A stretch of DNA of 64,000 nucleotides from Lepidurus packardi (GCA_023053545.1 JAKZAN010000006.1:6205001-6269000); one strand, 5' to 3'. Shown: positions 1-63,420, counted from the first letter of the stretch. Numbers and translations: made by a program. The notes: generated by a model from the letters alone, not told the origin.

Positions 1-3000
1 AGCCCTGCGTGCCATTTTTCATGACGAAAAAAGGGCGCGTAGGCACGACCCGAAAGAGGCATAAACTCTGACCCTATTCGTTTGAGGCTGGCGCAAAAGT
101 TGCATCTCGTCTCAGCTGCTGCTGCTTGTGAGCCATTTGCCTTGCGTCTATATGGACATAACATGTTGCAGTCACTGGAGGCAGAGCAAGAAGGGGCCAT
201 ATGGCTAGTGCCATTAGGTACCAATGACCACTCCAGCCAAAGTCATTACAGAGCACCTTCATTTGGCGGAAACTTGGAAGAACCACTTGGAGCGTTGGGG
301 AGGGAAGCAGAAGAGAGCGAGAGAGAGAGAAAAGCGTCCTGAGATACGAGGGGAAAAACTTGCAGTAATAACGAACGCTTTTTGGCTCTCTGATGGCTGT
401 TCATGCCAAGCTCAAAGACCATGATATACCCCCAAGAATAGAGCCTTTCCTAAGTGGGAGAACGACGCTTGTGGCAATCATTCCGGCTCTGTATTGCCGA
501 TACGGATTCGGGTTCCATAGTAACCCCCGGGATCAGCTGTACGGTACAACCTTTTGGACTAGCTGTATTATATGAGTGTGTGTCAAATCTTGCAAAACGG
601 AAAGAATGATTAGGCCCTGTTTCACTTTGTATTCCGAGAAGTCGGTGCTTTTTTGCTTTAGAACCTTCCGACTTTTATTCGTCCTTTCATCATCAAGTCG
701 ACTCTTCAAAGAAAAGGAGACCAGCTCTTTTTTACCCCCTTTCGCTGGAGGATCAACAACCAACAAATTTGCTCCACGTTTTCTACTTGCCAGTATAAGC
801 TAGGTATACAGCAGTACAGGCTTCTTGCTTTATGCACATCCACTTTTCCCTTCAAGTCGTCTGTGAGTGGTATGTGTGCTTCCCTAGCGTGCAAAATGCC
901 CCTAGGGGCGTGTAACCTCTTGGACCCGGAGTAATTCACTCCGTGAGCAAACTTGAAAAGTGCCTATCCTTCAGTACCCCATTTGCCTTCTGATGTTGCA
1001 TGTTTAATTTCTTCGCAGGATGGGGTTATATAGCATAGCGTGGGGGTCGGGTCGGGTCCTTGGTCCTCACTGGGGTGGCCCCTTACATATTCCCAATATT
1101 CCATTGTAACTTCGGGAACTCGGAACGAGACGGTAGTAGAGTGTTCTATCGTATTGCTGCATATACCTTGCTGCAGATCCCGGTCGTTTTGCATAATTAC
1201 TCGCGTCCCAAGGCTAAAAACGAGAGCACTTATTCTCATTGCTAAATTATAAGCAAGTTCGACTCTCTCTACTCTCTTTCTCAACTCAAGCCCTTGGCTG
1301 GCCGGGCTGCCAGCATTTTCTGCCAAAAGTGAAATATGAGGGAAAGCATTATTTGGGGGGTAGTACTGAGTCCTTTCCCGTTCCTGTAGTTTTTGGACCA
1401 GCCAAGGTAAATCGCCTGCTTGCTTATGCTACACCAGGTTTAGCTCCGATTCCTTGGGGACTCGGTCCATCTCGCGTTTGCCCAGCGAGAACGCATTGGA
1501 TGCGAGTACGCCAGTACTACCAACACCTACTGGCTTTAGGGTGCTTTGTGAACCCTTACCTAGAACCTAAAGAAATGAAAAGAATTTAGCACTACCCTAT
1601 TCAGAAATCATTGAAGGAGGGGAAATACATGGAAATGACTGTCGATTCCATTTTCGAAAACCAGGTACAAGGGAAACGCGCAGAAACGCATGCTGACTGG
1701 CTTAGAACCTGTCCATCTTATTTTATTTATTTTGTATTGGATGCTTGAGCGAGTATTGTTTATCTGAATATCGCGTTGCAAATGCGGACAGGACGAGCCG
1801 ATTCTCCTTTAGTTTGCATCAAGGCTCGGGGGCTACATTGCTGCCAGTTACGGAGATCTATGGGGAGTACTGCAGCATTGGAAGAGTCAACGCGGAAGCC
1901 TGAAGCCCAAGAAGACGTAACAAAACAAGAACCCTCCAAAAAAAGAAATAGTTACATGTAGCATTTTGCTGGCGTAAAAGCTGCGGCTTTTGTGCTTGCT
2001 CTGGGGAAGAATTGCAGTTTTTCTGGTACCCTTGCAGGCCGTGGGGGTAGGGCCTTGGGGAAACATAGCTCATTCGAGAAGAAGTCTTGAGAAGCTAAGC
2101 TAGTAAAAGCCGTCAGTTGCAGAAAAGGGTATAGAGTCCGCTGTTCGTTTTTTTCGGGGAGAAATAAAGAATGCAAACGATTCCTGCTTTAATACGTCGC
2201 TTAGGAAAAAAAAAGTTCAAAAAAATATTCGGAAAATTTCTTCCAGCACTTTCGGAATTATTTGTGGTAGGCTGGCAAGGTATGTAAATAAGAATGCTCC
2301 CTCACGGTTTAGCATTTTTCCTGTTAACAAAAACTAAACAAATAAAAACACAATGAAAAATAAAAAATTGACATTTTGAAATGTTGACTACGAGACTATT
2401 GGGCTAATAGCTGCTCCGTCTTCCCTCTTCTGCTCTATGGCGTTACTTATTTCTTGGGGAGGCCCTTACCTCTCCCACTCACACACACAGAAACACACAC
2501 ATACACACTGTACATTGCTCCGCCCGTTTTTATGAGCCATTTCATCCAAGTTGCACATAGCTTGCGATCCGCCATGGGCTTGCCATAAAAAATAGCCCAT
2601 AAAAATAAAATCAGATGGGATGCCGAGTTGGAAAAGGAATAAGAGACTCTCTTCCTTTACTGTATACAGTGGGGCCTCTATCTTGTGGCTCCTCGCGCGG
2701 AAGTCTAATCGGATCGGAATTCCGCTATGGGCATCTAAGGCTTTTTCATTTGTTGCGTGCAAATAATCTCTTTTTGCCTGCTGGGAGAATACTTTTAGGT
2801 ATTACACATGGGCTCTTGTATCCCTCTCCAAGGCTTTACGTTTCCTTGATGGTTAGATTTCGTTTCCATTGTAAATGGAAGTCATTTACGGCGGAAAGGT
2901 TGCGCGACTCTTTGACGGCAGACAGAAAGAGCGGAACAGGCTTGTAGCTCTTGTTCTGGGCCACGTATGGTTGCGTTATTTGCTTAGTGCTGGGAAATCC

Positions 3001-3735
3001 ATGTTGATAACTGGCGGACTTGCAGCCCTGTACCCGTATCGTGAGTAAAGACATGATACGGCAGTGGTTGAAAGTCTCACCACAAAGGATCTTGCCGCGT
3101 TTAAAAATGACATGGGTTTAAGGGGGTCGAACTTGTCGCGGAAAACGTGTACGCCTTTGTGTGCAAGTTAGGCTTTGGTGTTCTGATAGTAATGAGTCGC
3201 CGCGGCTAATTTCAGCCACCAGCCGACAGCAAACGTCCTAGGGCTGCCGGAACTGTTGGTACTGTACGTTGGTTCTTGTAAATGGTGCGAGAAAGACCCG
3301 GGTTGTGTGGAGGTTATGCGGAGACGTTTATAATCCGATTAGCTTCGTCTCCGATGTACCGAGTGTGTCAGTTACCATGCTCTCCTTATTCCTGTCTCTT
3401 TGGTAATGGATTCCGCTGGCGTGGAACACTACTACCTTATTCACCCCACGGACCCGATAAACCGTATATCCGGAGGCTAGCGGAACGACAATCACGAAGC
3501 AATGTTTAACCTATGGCTTTTACAGTACTGTATTGCCTACGTGTTACATGCAGCTAAACGCTGCAACTGCCGATCTGAATCTATTTGATTTTCTGGAGTT
3601 TATTCATCTTTTTTCCTCTTTACCTTAAAAGCAGCACCTTTCTGTCATATTTTGTACCTGAAGTACACCTCTTTTCTGGTCTATTGGATATCTCTATCTC
3701 CCCCAGCTCTCTCTCTCTCTCTCTCAAAGTGAGTG
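1..3735. other. Probable upstream intron of the TIA-1/TIAR gene, no gene seen
   Basis: The first TIA-1/TIAR exon visible here is the last exon of RRM1, so this stretch should lie inside the intron before it. I looked by eye for codons of the missing RRM1 core (a YVGNL-like motif and a Y-F-V-E-F-like motif followed by a splice donor) and found none, so those exons are probably off the left edge. The only local structure is a CA-rich run at about 2478-2509. The open frames here lack recognisable motifs or splice context. Confidence 0.5.
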
Positions 3736-4490
3736 TTGATTTTGTTAAGCGGCTGATTCTAGTAACCAGTGATCTCTTGATGATCAGTGATGAGTTCTTG
3801 AATTCTACGATCTTGAATCTTGTATCCTTGAATACCGCGATCTTGAATATTGAGTTCCTGAATTCCTTGGTCATGAACCATACAATCCTCGATCTTGAAT
3901 CTTGAATTCTTGAATACCGCTATCTTCAGTTCTTGAATTCGGCAAACTCAAGGTTCAAGATCGCAGATTTCATTAAATCGAATCTCATGTTCTTGAATTC
4001 TGCAATTGTGTGTTCTTGAATAGCGCGATCTTGAATCTTTGAAATTCAGGAATACAAGAACTAACACTGTGCCTTTGAAGCCTACTCCTACGCTTAGGTA
4101 GTGTTCGCAACACGATATCCCTTATAATTTCCCCAGTCAGTTACAGGAACTGATCATTCAATGGAATAGTCTACTCATTTAATTGACTAGGGGGTTTAGG
4201 AAGGATTTCTCCGTAAGCGTAATATTAGGTTGGAAATGGAAGAATTGGTCAAAACGACGTAAAAGCAATGTCATTGATCAATCTACAAAGTCCGCGTAGC
4301 AATCACTACTGTAGTTCCGTTACTGCACATGCGAAGATTCTTTTGAAATTGAAACCAATATCCGAAAGTGTGATTCTAATAACCGATTCAAATGCTATGA
4401 AGTTTATCATTTTGAATCGGTCCTTTAAAATTGGATTGCATAAAGCGGCTGATTCTAATAACCAGTGATTACAATAACCGGTATCTACTG
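3736..4490. mobile_element. Mosaic pogo/Tigger-like element fragment with internal tandem repeats
   Basis: Bases from about 4057 to 4490 are a diverged copy of the elements at 12930-13682 and 15982-16780. They share the block CCTACTCCTACGC, the block GGTCAAAACGACGTAAA and the right end ATCTACTG followed by TA (4491-4492). Bases 3744-3772 match the right terminal region of the 15982-16780 copy (AAGCGGCTGATTCTAG and onward) but are followed by a degenerate tandem array (about 3775-4050) instead of an element end. The left terminus is not intact and no coding sequence remains. I infer a rearranged non-autonomous copy. Confidence 0.75.
3775..4050. repeat. Degenerate tandem array of a TTCTTGAAT-type unit
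   Basis: The units alternate between forms such as TTCTTGAATTC and GATCTTGAAT, with a spacing of roughly 17-18 bases, repeated well over ten times with much divergence. The array sits between two pieces of a pogo-like element, so it probably arose by internal expansion inside that element. Confidence 0.7.
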
Positions 4491-4492
4491 TA

Positions 4493-7400
4493 TATGGAAG
4501 AGAAAATCCAGAAAACTATATAGCAAAGTCCCCAATTCCAAGAGGATGGACAAGAAGATTATAAGAACTTACGAGGTCGCAGCTCTTTTCACGACCCAAC
4601 GACTTTAGCGTCCAAACCGATGAGGGTAATACGTCAAGTGTCAGCTAGGCTTGTCTTCTTCCGGCCGAAAGATACCCAAGTTTCCCGCAATGGCGGACTG
4701 TGTTCGGTTTTACATTGCGGTCACCATGGAAACAGAGATGTTCTACAGTTACGGTATAGGATTCGTCTGTAACAAGGGCGCATAAAAAGAGACAGTGAAG
4801 GAAGAGTTGTGAGCCCTTGCTCACTCTTGGGTGGCTAGTTTTACCCTACGAAGGGAATGGGGGCCGCCCTAGCGATTCCACTAGCAACCCCCTGTTGCAT
4901 ATATGGATTCCGGCGGTAGTTAGCGTGTTCCGTCCGAATCTTCTTGTTTACGCCAGCTCTCCTGTCACGCCCATTCTCACCACCCCTTTCTAAGCTCACC
5001 TCTCAGGGCTTTTTGAGTCTTGACTGAAAGCTATGAGTGTCGTTTGTGTTGTCTCTTTTTTCTTGCCGGGCCGGGCGCCCCTTCTTGATTTACATATTTG
5101 ATGTCCAACATGGCGACCAAATGGCCAGGATCTGTTTTTATTTCGTCTGGCAGATATTGAGCTTATTACATTTGAGATGCTGCCTCTCACTTTTTCTTTC
5201 TTGTTTCTCGTTTCGCTCCCCGCTGTAGTCGGCTGTGTCCTTGCCTCATGCTTCCTCCACAAAAAAAGAGCTGTATTTCTTTTATTTCCTTTTCCGTGGT
5301 TTGCCGTTACTGGACAGGTTTGTTTTCGTTAAAGTTTCGTCCAGCACAAACGAATAAAAATACCTCAACCTTTTATAGCATCGTTAGGTACATCGAGAAC
5401 CGCCTTGCCAGTAGCCCGAGCTTATAGACCAGCTTTTTTCTCTTATCCTTAACCAGCAAAAACTATATAAAGGTTTGAAATTTTTTAGGAAATATTTCAT
5501 GAGTTCTCACACCTGCCAAATAGCTGCATTTCGACCAAAGAAAGCCTCGTTATAATAGCAAGAAACTGTACTAAAAACCTACTGTACTGGAGTTCAATTC
5601 CCACCAAATTTCGGCGAAATTTCAGTTCAAATTGACGTTTCGGGTTTTATTCCTTCTTTTTTATTGTTTTTTACGCCAAAGTCACTGGATAGATCCTAGG
5701 ACAATAGGACGACGAGATACAATGCCTGTATTCCATAAACTCGTCTAGTAAAAGTTGTGATGAGAGTCGCACTTCCGTCCCGACAGAATCATTTCCGTCC
5801 TTTAGGCTCCGTTACAAGGGCCAGCCATAAAAGCCCAGGCTAGTGGCATCTTCCGCCGTCGTCGACCTTTCCCCTGCCCAAGAAACCAACCCCCGAACAC
5901 TCGGTGATGGATGTTTTTACAGTTGACGGGTTCCAGTACTTGGTATACACGAAGCAAGAAATTGCTGGGCTTGTAGTTGAGCAAAAAATGTAAAAATCCC
6001 TAATTTCTTCCGTATCTTAATTCGGAGAAAAAAGGGGGTTTCCTGACTTTTTCTGTTTGGAAAAATGGATGGAGAGACTTGTTGCAAACTTTCCGTTTGC
6101 TGGTGGCTTTTTCGAGATGAAAAAAAATCAAACAAGAAAAAAAAAATGGGCGAATGGGTGGGAGGATTGGGGCAAACAACACCCCAGGATATGCTGTATT
6201 ACGGTATAGAAGTTTAGCTTAATTAAAACGCGGACTTGGACAGTAATGAAGTTCCGGTGCTGCGGAGTAGTGGGAAAGTCCCTAACCCTCCCAACCCTAT
6301 CCTGAAATGGACTTGGGAGGGAGTCAACCGTTCGTCTTTGTCAACGGAGCGGGAAAACAATTAACATAAACGCTCGGCTTGATGGGCTCATTGAACGCTG
6401 CTCGCTGCTTCCCCTTCTCTTCGCTTGTAACGTTGTATAACAGTTAGGAACACTAACTTACTCTCCGTCTCTCCCTGCCCCTTCCTTCCTCCTCCCCCCC
6501 ACTCCTTTGCGCAGCAATGTAGAATGCATATGCACGAGCGGTAAACTCCAAGATGGGTGAATTTGCAACGGGAAAAGAAGCATAACTTGCTCCGAACAAC
6601 AGCTGCAGTTTGTAACGTTTAGTGCATCTTTTTGTTCGACAATTCATGACCTATCGCTCCTTATTCTGCCTTTCCGCAAGATACGATAACTGCGTAGATC
6701 ATTCCAGTTTTTCTGTAGAGCGTATAAACATAAGGGAGTGTTTTTTTTTCATTGTTAGGGTTGATTTCTTTTTGACGGGAGTTATGAGTATAGTGTTGTA
6801 TTTTGGATTATGGGGGAAGTCATTTTGAGGGAACTAGGCGTAAAAAAAGCTGACCAACTGGGAACAGTTGGCCCAGCACCCAGGCTTATGGCTACAGTAC
6901 TGCGTTGTCGGCACTCTTCTGTAGGTTATTGTTATCTAATTCACTTTTAAAGGGAAATTAACTTGGGCTGCTTTTAGTATTTTTTATTATTATTTGGCAC
7001 CGAATCCAGTGAACGGGAGCAACGATCCATCATCGGACAAGCATGGAGCTTTATCTTCTTGCATGTTTCGTATACACCACACCAACCCCTTTTGTTTCTT
7101 ATGCTGTGTGTGCGGAAACCGGCCAGCTCCAAGAATCCTAAATAGTTCTCTGCTGAGCGCTTTTTCGCATTGATGGATTCTTACATTTCGTGTTCTTAGT
7201 CACACTGTTGCGAAAAAGAAAAGAAAAAACTTCCGGGGAATTGGGTTCAGAGCAAGGTTGGCACACACAAAAATAACTTCACGGTTCTTTTGTTGTATGT
7301 TTGTAAAACATAATTCCCTATAGAAGCTTTTCAGGGGTTATGACTCGGTAACTTGCCATGCGCTTCAAGTTTGGAGAACCAAAATCTTCTTCATAGACTG

Positions 7401-8075
7401 TTAAACAGGGGAAGAAGTGTAAACTAAATAAGCTTTTACCTCCGTCGTGGAATCTTTGGAATCTCATGGAAGCTGGATGTACAGGTTTTCCCATTAAGTA
7501 GTACTTTTCTTCACGACGTCTCAGTCGAGTAGCTTAAACTGTGTTATCTTCCAGTAGAGGTAGAAACAGCCCGAGCCCAACCTACAACTGTGTTGGAGTT
7601 CATTAACTTTTATGCCTCGCCTCTTCTAACTTAGCAGGAAACTGTCGGAAAGCAAGCCTACGTGAATATCTCGGGAAATGGGTGGGGAGATGACAACTAT
7701 CGAAGCCTTTTTATCGTGTGACTCGTCCGTGAATTAATTTCGCTGGCTGCCGTGCCACTTCCGTGGCAGGTACCAAAGGGGTAACTTGGTACTCCATCAC
7801 CATTACCCCTTGCTCCCTTATTCTCCTCGTAGCTATGCCCAGGCTGCCTGTCGCTATCGATAGTTCGGTATGAGTCAAGGTTTCATAGGGATTTTACCGC
7901 TGACTACTCAATACTACCTATATTGAGTAGTCGAGTAGTAGTAGCAAGAAATGAGGAAGAATACGTTGGGTGTTTTTGCTTCCTTTTTCCCACATTTTTT
8001 GCGTCGTGTAGTGGCGAATATACAGGTTCTTACACTGTTGCTCATGTTTATGCTCTTGTGTCTTTTTCCCCCTAG
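4493..8075. other. Intronic sequence, no gene seen
   Basis: No coding exon, RNA gene or repeat is recognisable. Composition is mixed with many T- and A-rich runs. The last bases before 8076 form a good polypyrimidine tract and TAG acceptor for the next exon. Confidence 0.45.
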
Positions 8076-60148
<52,073 letters not shown>

Positions 60149-61076
60149 TGATCCTGCGTAACTGCAAAGCGCTCCCCATCAAGTACACACGAGAGTAGCG
60201 GAATGCGAGTTTATTGGTGTGGGATTAGAGCAGTTTACGTGGCAGAAAAAAAAATAATGCTTATTCCGAGATGAAAAGAAACAAACAAAAAAGAGAAAAA
60301 ATACGCAAAAATAATAAGCGAACTATGAAACTGTTGTGTTGTTCTCGTGTCCCTATTGGTTATAGTGTGAAATCGTGTGTGGAGCCGCGCGTTATGGAGA
60401 AGCTTTAGGTATAGGAGGACTTATCACCCAAGATAAAGATGTGTAAAAGGAAATGACGAGACAATTTTTATGGACACGAAGCCGTTGCATCCGACGAATT
60501 CCCCCTTGGACGATAATGCGTTTTAAAGAAGAAGTAAAGAAATACCATTTTTGATACGAAAGTTAGTTGTTACTCGAGTCCTACGACTGTGTGGCTCGAA
60601 TATGGATATTGCTGGCTCCCCCTTTGAAAGCTCCCGACTATTAACCTAGAACATAAAGTATGAGGTGACCTTTTTTCAGCCTCCCATTTCAGTCTCCCCC
60701 GAAAAATTTACCTTGTGATGCTGATGGCTAGAGTAAAAATGCCGCCCTCTTTCCTTTCCCTCTGTCCCAAGTTATAATTGTCCCGCAGACAAATGCAAAA
60801 TAAGATGTAGACGGTTTTATAACAGTGGAAGTTAAAGAGACAAAAAAAACTAGTTAGGGTTGAGCTCCAATGTCAGTAATTTATGGAAGATGTTAGTTTT
60901 AGCCAGTTTACTGAGAAAGAATGAGTTTAACCAAGCCCGTGACAGCAAGATATCCCCTCCCACTCCTTATTTTCTTTTTTTTCCCCATTACTTTGTAGCT
61001 CTCGGATGCCGAGCATTCAAAAAAGAAAACGAGAAAAAAAGAACAATAGTTGCGGGATTTGGCTTGCGTTGCTAGC

Positions 61077-61108
61077 TTTAGGTTAGGTTTAGGTTAGGTT
61101 AGGTTTAG
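61077..61108 (+). repeat. Short interstitial TTAGG/TTTAGG array
   Basis: Five or six units alternate between TTAGG and TTTAGG. TTAGG is the telomere repeat of most arthropods, but so short an array inside a gene-bearing region is only an interstitial remnant or coincidence. Confidence 0.7.
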
Positions 61109-61276
61109 CCTTGTTAATCCGGAATGCCTGTGTTTGATGGTGGTTTGATTATATCGAAGAGTTATGTATTCACAATGATCCAGCCACCGAATTCAAACGG
61201 GGTTTGGACTATTCGCCACTTGAAGACATGCAGACTTGAAAAAAATTACAGACCTACGACGGTGTGTATTGGAAAC

Positions 61277-61282
61277 AATAAA
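61277..61282 (+). promoter_or_regulatory. Candidate polyadenylation signal AATAAA
   Basis: This is the first canonical hexamer downstream of the TIA-1/TIAR stop codon that I could find, about 1.1 kb away. Use is unproven. Confidence 0.3.
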
Positions 61283-61417
61283 AAGAGGGTTTCAGGTTTC
61301 GACTTGAGGAAATTGATTGCCAAGTTAAATTTTCAGGTCTTCAGTATCGATTCCTGTATTTTGCTACTCCCCTCTATTTTACTGCTGCTGGTCTAGACCA
61401 CGCCAATGCTGTCAGAT

Positions 61418-62223
61418 TTAACCAACGACCGAAAATCGGAACGACACGACGTCGTCTAAAGCTCCTTCGATAATGTCCCCAGGTTTCACAGGACCCACAC
61501 CTTCCGGAGTGCCAGTCAGGATGACATCCCCTTCTTCTAACGTGAAATAAGTCGATATATAGCTGATAAGTGTGGGAATATTGAAGATCATGTCCGAAGT
61601 ATTTCCTTGTTGCTTGATTTGACCATTAACTTTGCAGAGGATTTGTAAGTTATGTGGGTTTGCGACTTTCTCTTTGGGGATGAAACTACTCACGGGACAG
61701 GATGTATCAAAGCCCTTGGCAATCGTCCATGGGTCACCCTTTTTTTTAGCTTCTTCCTTTAAGTACATTTGTAAGGAATGCATTTGAATAATAATGATAT
61801 ATACTTGGAAATCGCGAGCCGTCATATCCAATGCTAAGATATACCCCCCGACATGATCCATTGCAGCAGAAGCTAGAATATTACTACCTTTGCGCCCTAT
61901 CACCACTCCCAACTCTATTTCATGATGTAACGATTTGCAATCTTTGGGCACCTAAAAAAAAGAGATTGGGTTTTTAAACTTGAACAAAAGTACGCAACCG
62001 CAACTTTAATAGGTTGGCCTTCAGAGATGTAGGCTGATGTAGGCTTCATAAAAATTAGCGGCTTATCCGGAACCGAATTCCCTAGCTCTTTTGCATGCTC
62101 ACTAAATAAAAACAGGTATTTTCTTTCTTGATACATGAAATTGTGAAAAATGTAAAACCTGTAGTTTCTTCCTACAGCAAGAATTTTTCGACCGAATTCT
62201 TGGAATTTTGCAAGACGAGCCAT
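61418..62223 (-). CDS. FAHD1: FAHD1-type acylpyruvase / oxaloacetate decarboxylase, four exons
   Basis: The join on the - strand is 62223-62159, 62101-62005, 61951-61805 and 61756-61418, giving 215 residues, close to the usual length of about 220. Family knowledge: FAHD1 hydrolyses acylpyruvates and decarboxylates oxaloacetate, mostly in mitochondria, using Mg2+ or Mn2+. Visible active-site residues are His24 and Glu27 (NYSEHAKEL), the metal ligands Glu65 and Glu67 in HHEIELGVV, Asp96 in LALDMTARD and Lys117 in [20 protein letters not shown] marks the C-terminal part. The start is chosen because MARLAKF aligns with known N-termini and the context ATCATGG is good. The three introns are 57, 53 and 48 nt. 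The gene converges on TIA-1/TIAR. No break or missing catalytic residue is seen. Confidence 0.95.
61757..61804 (-). other. FAHD1: 48-nt stop-free intron in FAHD1
   Basis: It reads GTATATATC at the start and TACTTAAAG at the end, is a multiple of three and has no stop. Removing it joins MTARDFQ to [10 protein letters not shown], which matches the family (human ARDVQDECKKKGLPW). Keeping it would insert 16 mostly hydrophobic residues right after the metal-binding region. Confidence 0.85.
61952..62004 (-). other. FAHD1: 53-nt intron in FAHD1 with an unusual GTTGCG donor
   Basis: The exon ends PIK and the next begins [13 protein letters not shown], matching the family order. The intron starts GTTGCG, a weak donor, and ends CTCTTTTTTTTAG, a strong acceptor. 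Without removal the frame reads to a stop shortly after 61951. Confidence 0.8.
62102..62158 (-). other. FAHD1: 57-nt intron in FAHD1
   Basis: It starts GTTTTAC and ends TTTTTATTTAG. Splicing makes [12 protein letters not shown], which restores the catalytic His and Glu positions of the family. Confidence 0.85.
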
Positions 62224-62458
62224 GATCTTTATTCTATTGGAAGTATACTTCTTCTTTCTTCTCTTCTTTGTGTTGTTAAAGATGACAGGGGAAGTGGCAT
62301 CGCATCGTCGTCTGCTGCATTCACGATAGGTGTCGCTGTCTATTCAACTCCGGTTGACTTTTGTCCGAACACGAATTTACACTATTTTATTTGGATGGGC
62401 GCGCTTAGGAAAGTGCATGTTAAAGAAAGGTGATCGAATTCTGACCGTCACCGAACAT
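62224..62458 (-). other. FAHD1 upstream region
   Basis: This 235-base gap between the FAHD1 start codon and a retrotransposon remnant must hold the core promoter and 5' leader, or the start of an upstream intron. No TATA box or other site stands out. Confidence 0.4.
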
Positions 62459-62808
62459 TTAAATAAAATCGACTAGTCCTGTAACTCTTATGTAATCAAC
62501 TAAATATGTCTGGGCTAAAAATTGCTTGTATTCTGTAAGATTTCCAAAACCCAATACGTTCTCGAGCTTAAATTCGATTCCCTCTTTTATCATTTTATTC
62601 TTGAGTATTTCCCGTTCAAATGAGTGGTACAAGCATTCCATAATCTTGTGTTCCACCGTATCTTCCCTCTCTCCACACCTGTCACACGTGCTATTTCTTT
62701 TTAGATTAAATCTTTACATCCATGATCCTGTTTTTCCGTGTCCACGTCTCAATCGCAAAAAAGCAATTGATACTTTCCTGTTTTGAGTCAGAACCAGGGT
62801 GCCGTCCT
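62459..62808 (-). pseudogene. C-terminal fragment of a non-LTR retrotransposon ORF
   Basis: In a single - strand frame the sequence reads RKVSIAFLRLRRGHGKTGSW, then a stop (62716-62714), then LKRNSTCDRCGEREDTVEHK and IMECLYHSFEREIL. The LRLRRGH motif followed by C-x2-C ... VEH ... EC is the typical end of LINE-type reverse transcriptase polyproteins, after the polymerase or RNase H part. The in-frame stop and missing upstream domains show it is dead. It lies just upstream of FAHD1 on the same strand. Confidence 0.8.
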
Positions 62809-63168
62809 GATGTTCATTGAAAGTATATATTCTATAGAAGCTACTATATGACGCCTTTTCGGAGGATCGAACCTGCCAAAAGCTTACCCATCTGACCGCT
62901 AACCGTTCTGTGGCGTGCTGTGGGAATAAAGGGTGGTTCACACTACCATTCAAAATCAAAAATCACCAGTCAAAATCAAGAAAATCATTGACTGGGGGCG
63001 TGGTTTGGTCTGACTTGTGCCATTCAAATAAGATTGAATTTGGGTCCTTTGATTGTTGTGATTTGTGTGACTTGCCACATTGCCAAGGAAAGTTGTATGA
63101 AAAACATGCAGGAAACTTTGGTTTTTGAGCAGCTAAATAATAAATAAAACTGTAAAAAGCTATCCAGA
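62809..63168. other. Intergenic sequence, no gene seen
   Basis: Loosely repeated TCAAAATCA words occur at about 62953-62986. A tRNA-like B-box word (GGTTCGATCC on the - strand, about 62864-62873) lies here but no cloverleaf can be made around it. Confidence 0.4.
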
Positions 63169-63253
63169 TTTACTGAATTAATATAATAAAGTTTTATGTT
63201 GCAGCCAAAACATAAAACTGCAACATAAAACTTTATAATATTAATTCAGTAAA
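63169..63253. repeat. 36-bp near-perfect hairpin (inverted repeat)
   Basis: The left arm 63169-63204 starts TTTACTGAATTAATAT and ends TTTTATGTTGCAG. The right arm 63218-63253 is its inverse with only a two-base swap. The loop is 13 nt and repeats part of the arm (CATAAAA). Part of the outer arm is repeated again at 63261-63274. Confidence 0.9.
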
Positions 63254-63420
63254 TGCTTGTAAATTCAGTAAATGTTAAAATGCTTTAAAATTTATTATGT
63301 GTTCTTTAAAATGTATAGACTATCAATATACGAGTATAAACTTGAAAATTAACTCTGTTTTCACGACAGTTTTTTAATTAACTAGGTTTTATGCATATAT
63401 CTGTTACCACGCATTCCTTT

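Noticed and set aside
3141..3175. VYAFV-like translation suggesting an RRM1 RNP1 motif
   Set aside because: The surrounding residues do not fit an RRM and there are no splice sites in the right places.
62860..62910. tRNA-like A and B box words on the - strand near GGTTCGATCC
   Set aside because: The spacing between the boxes is too short and no acceptor or anticodon stem can be formed.
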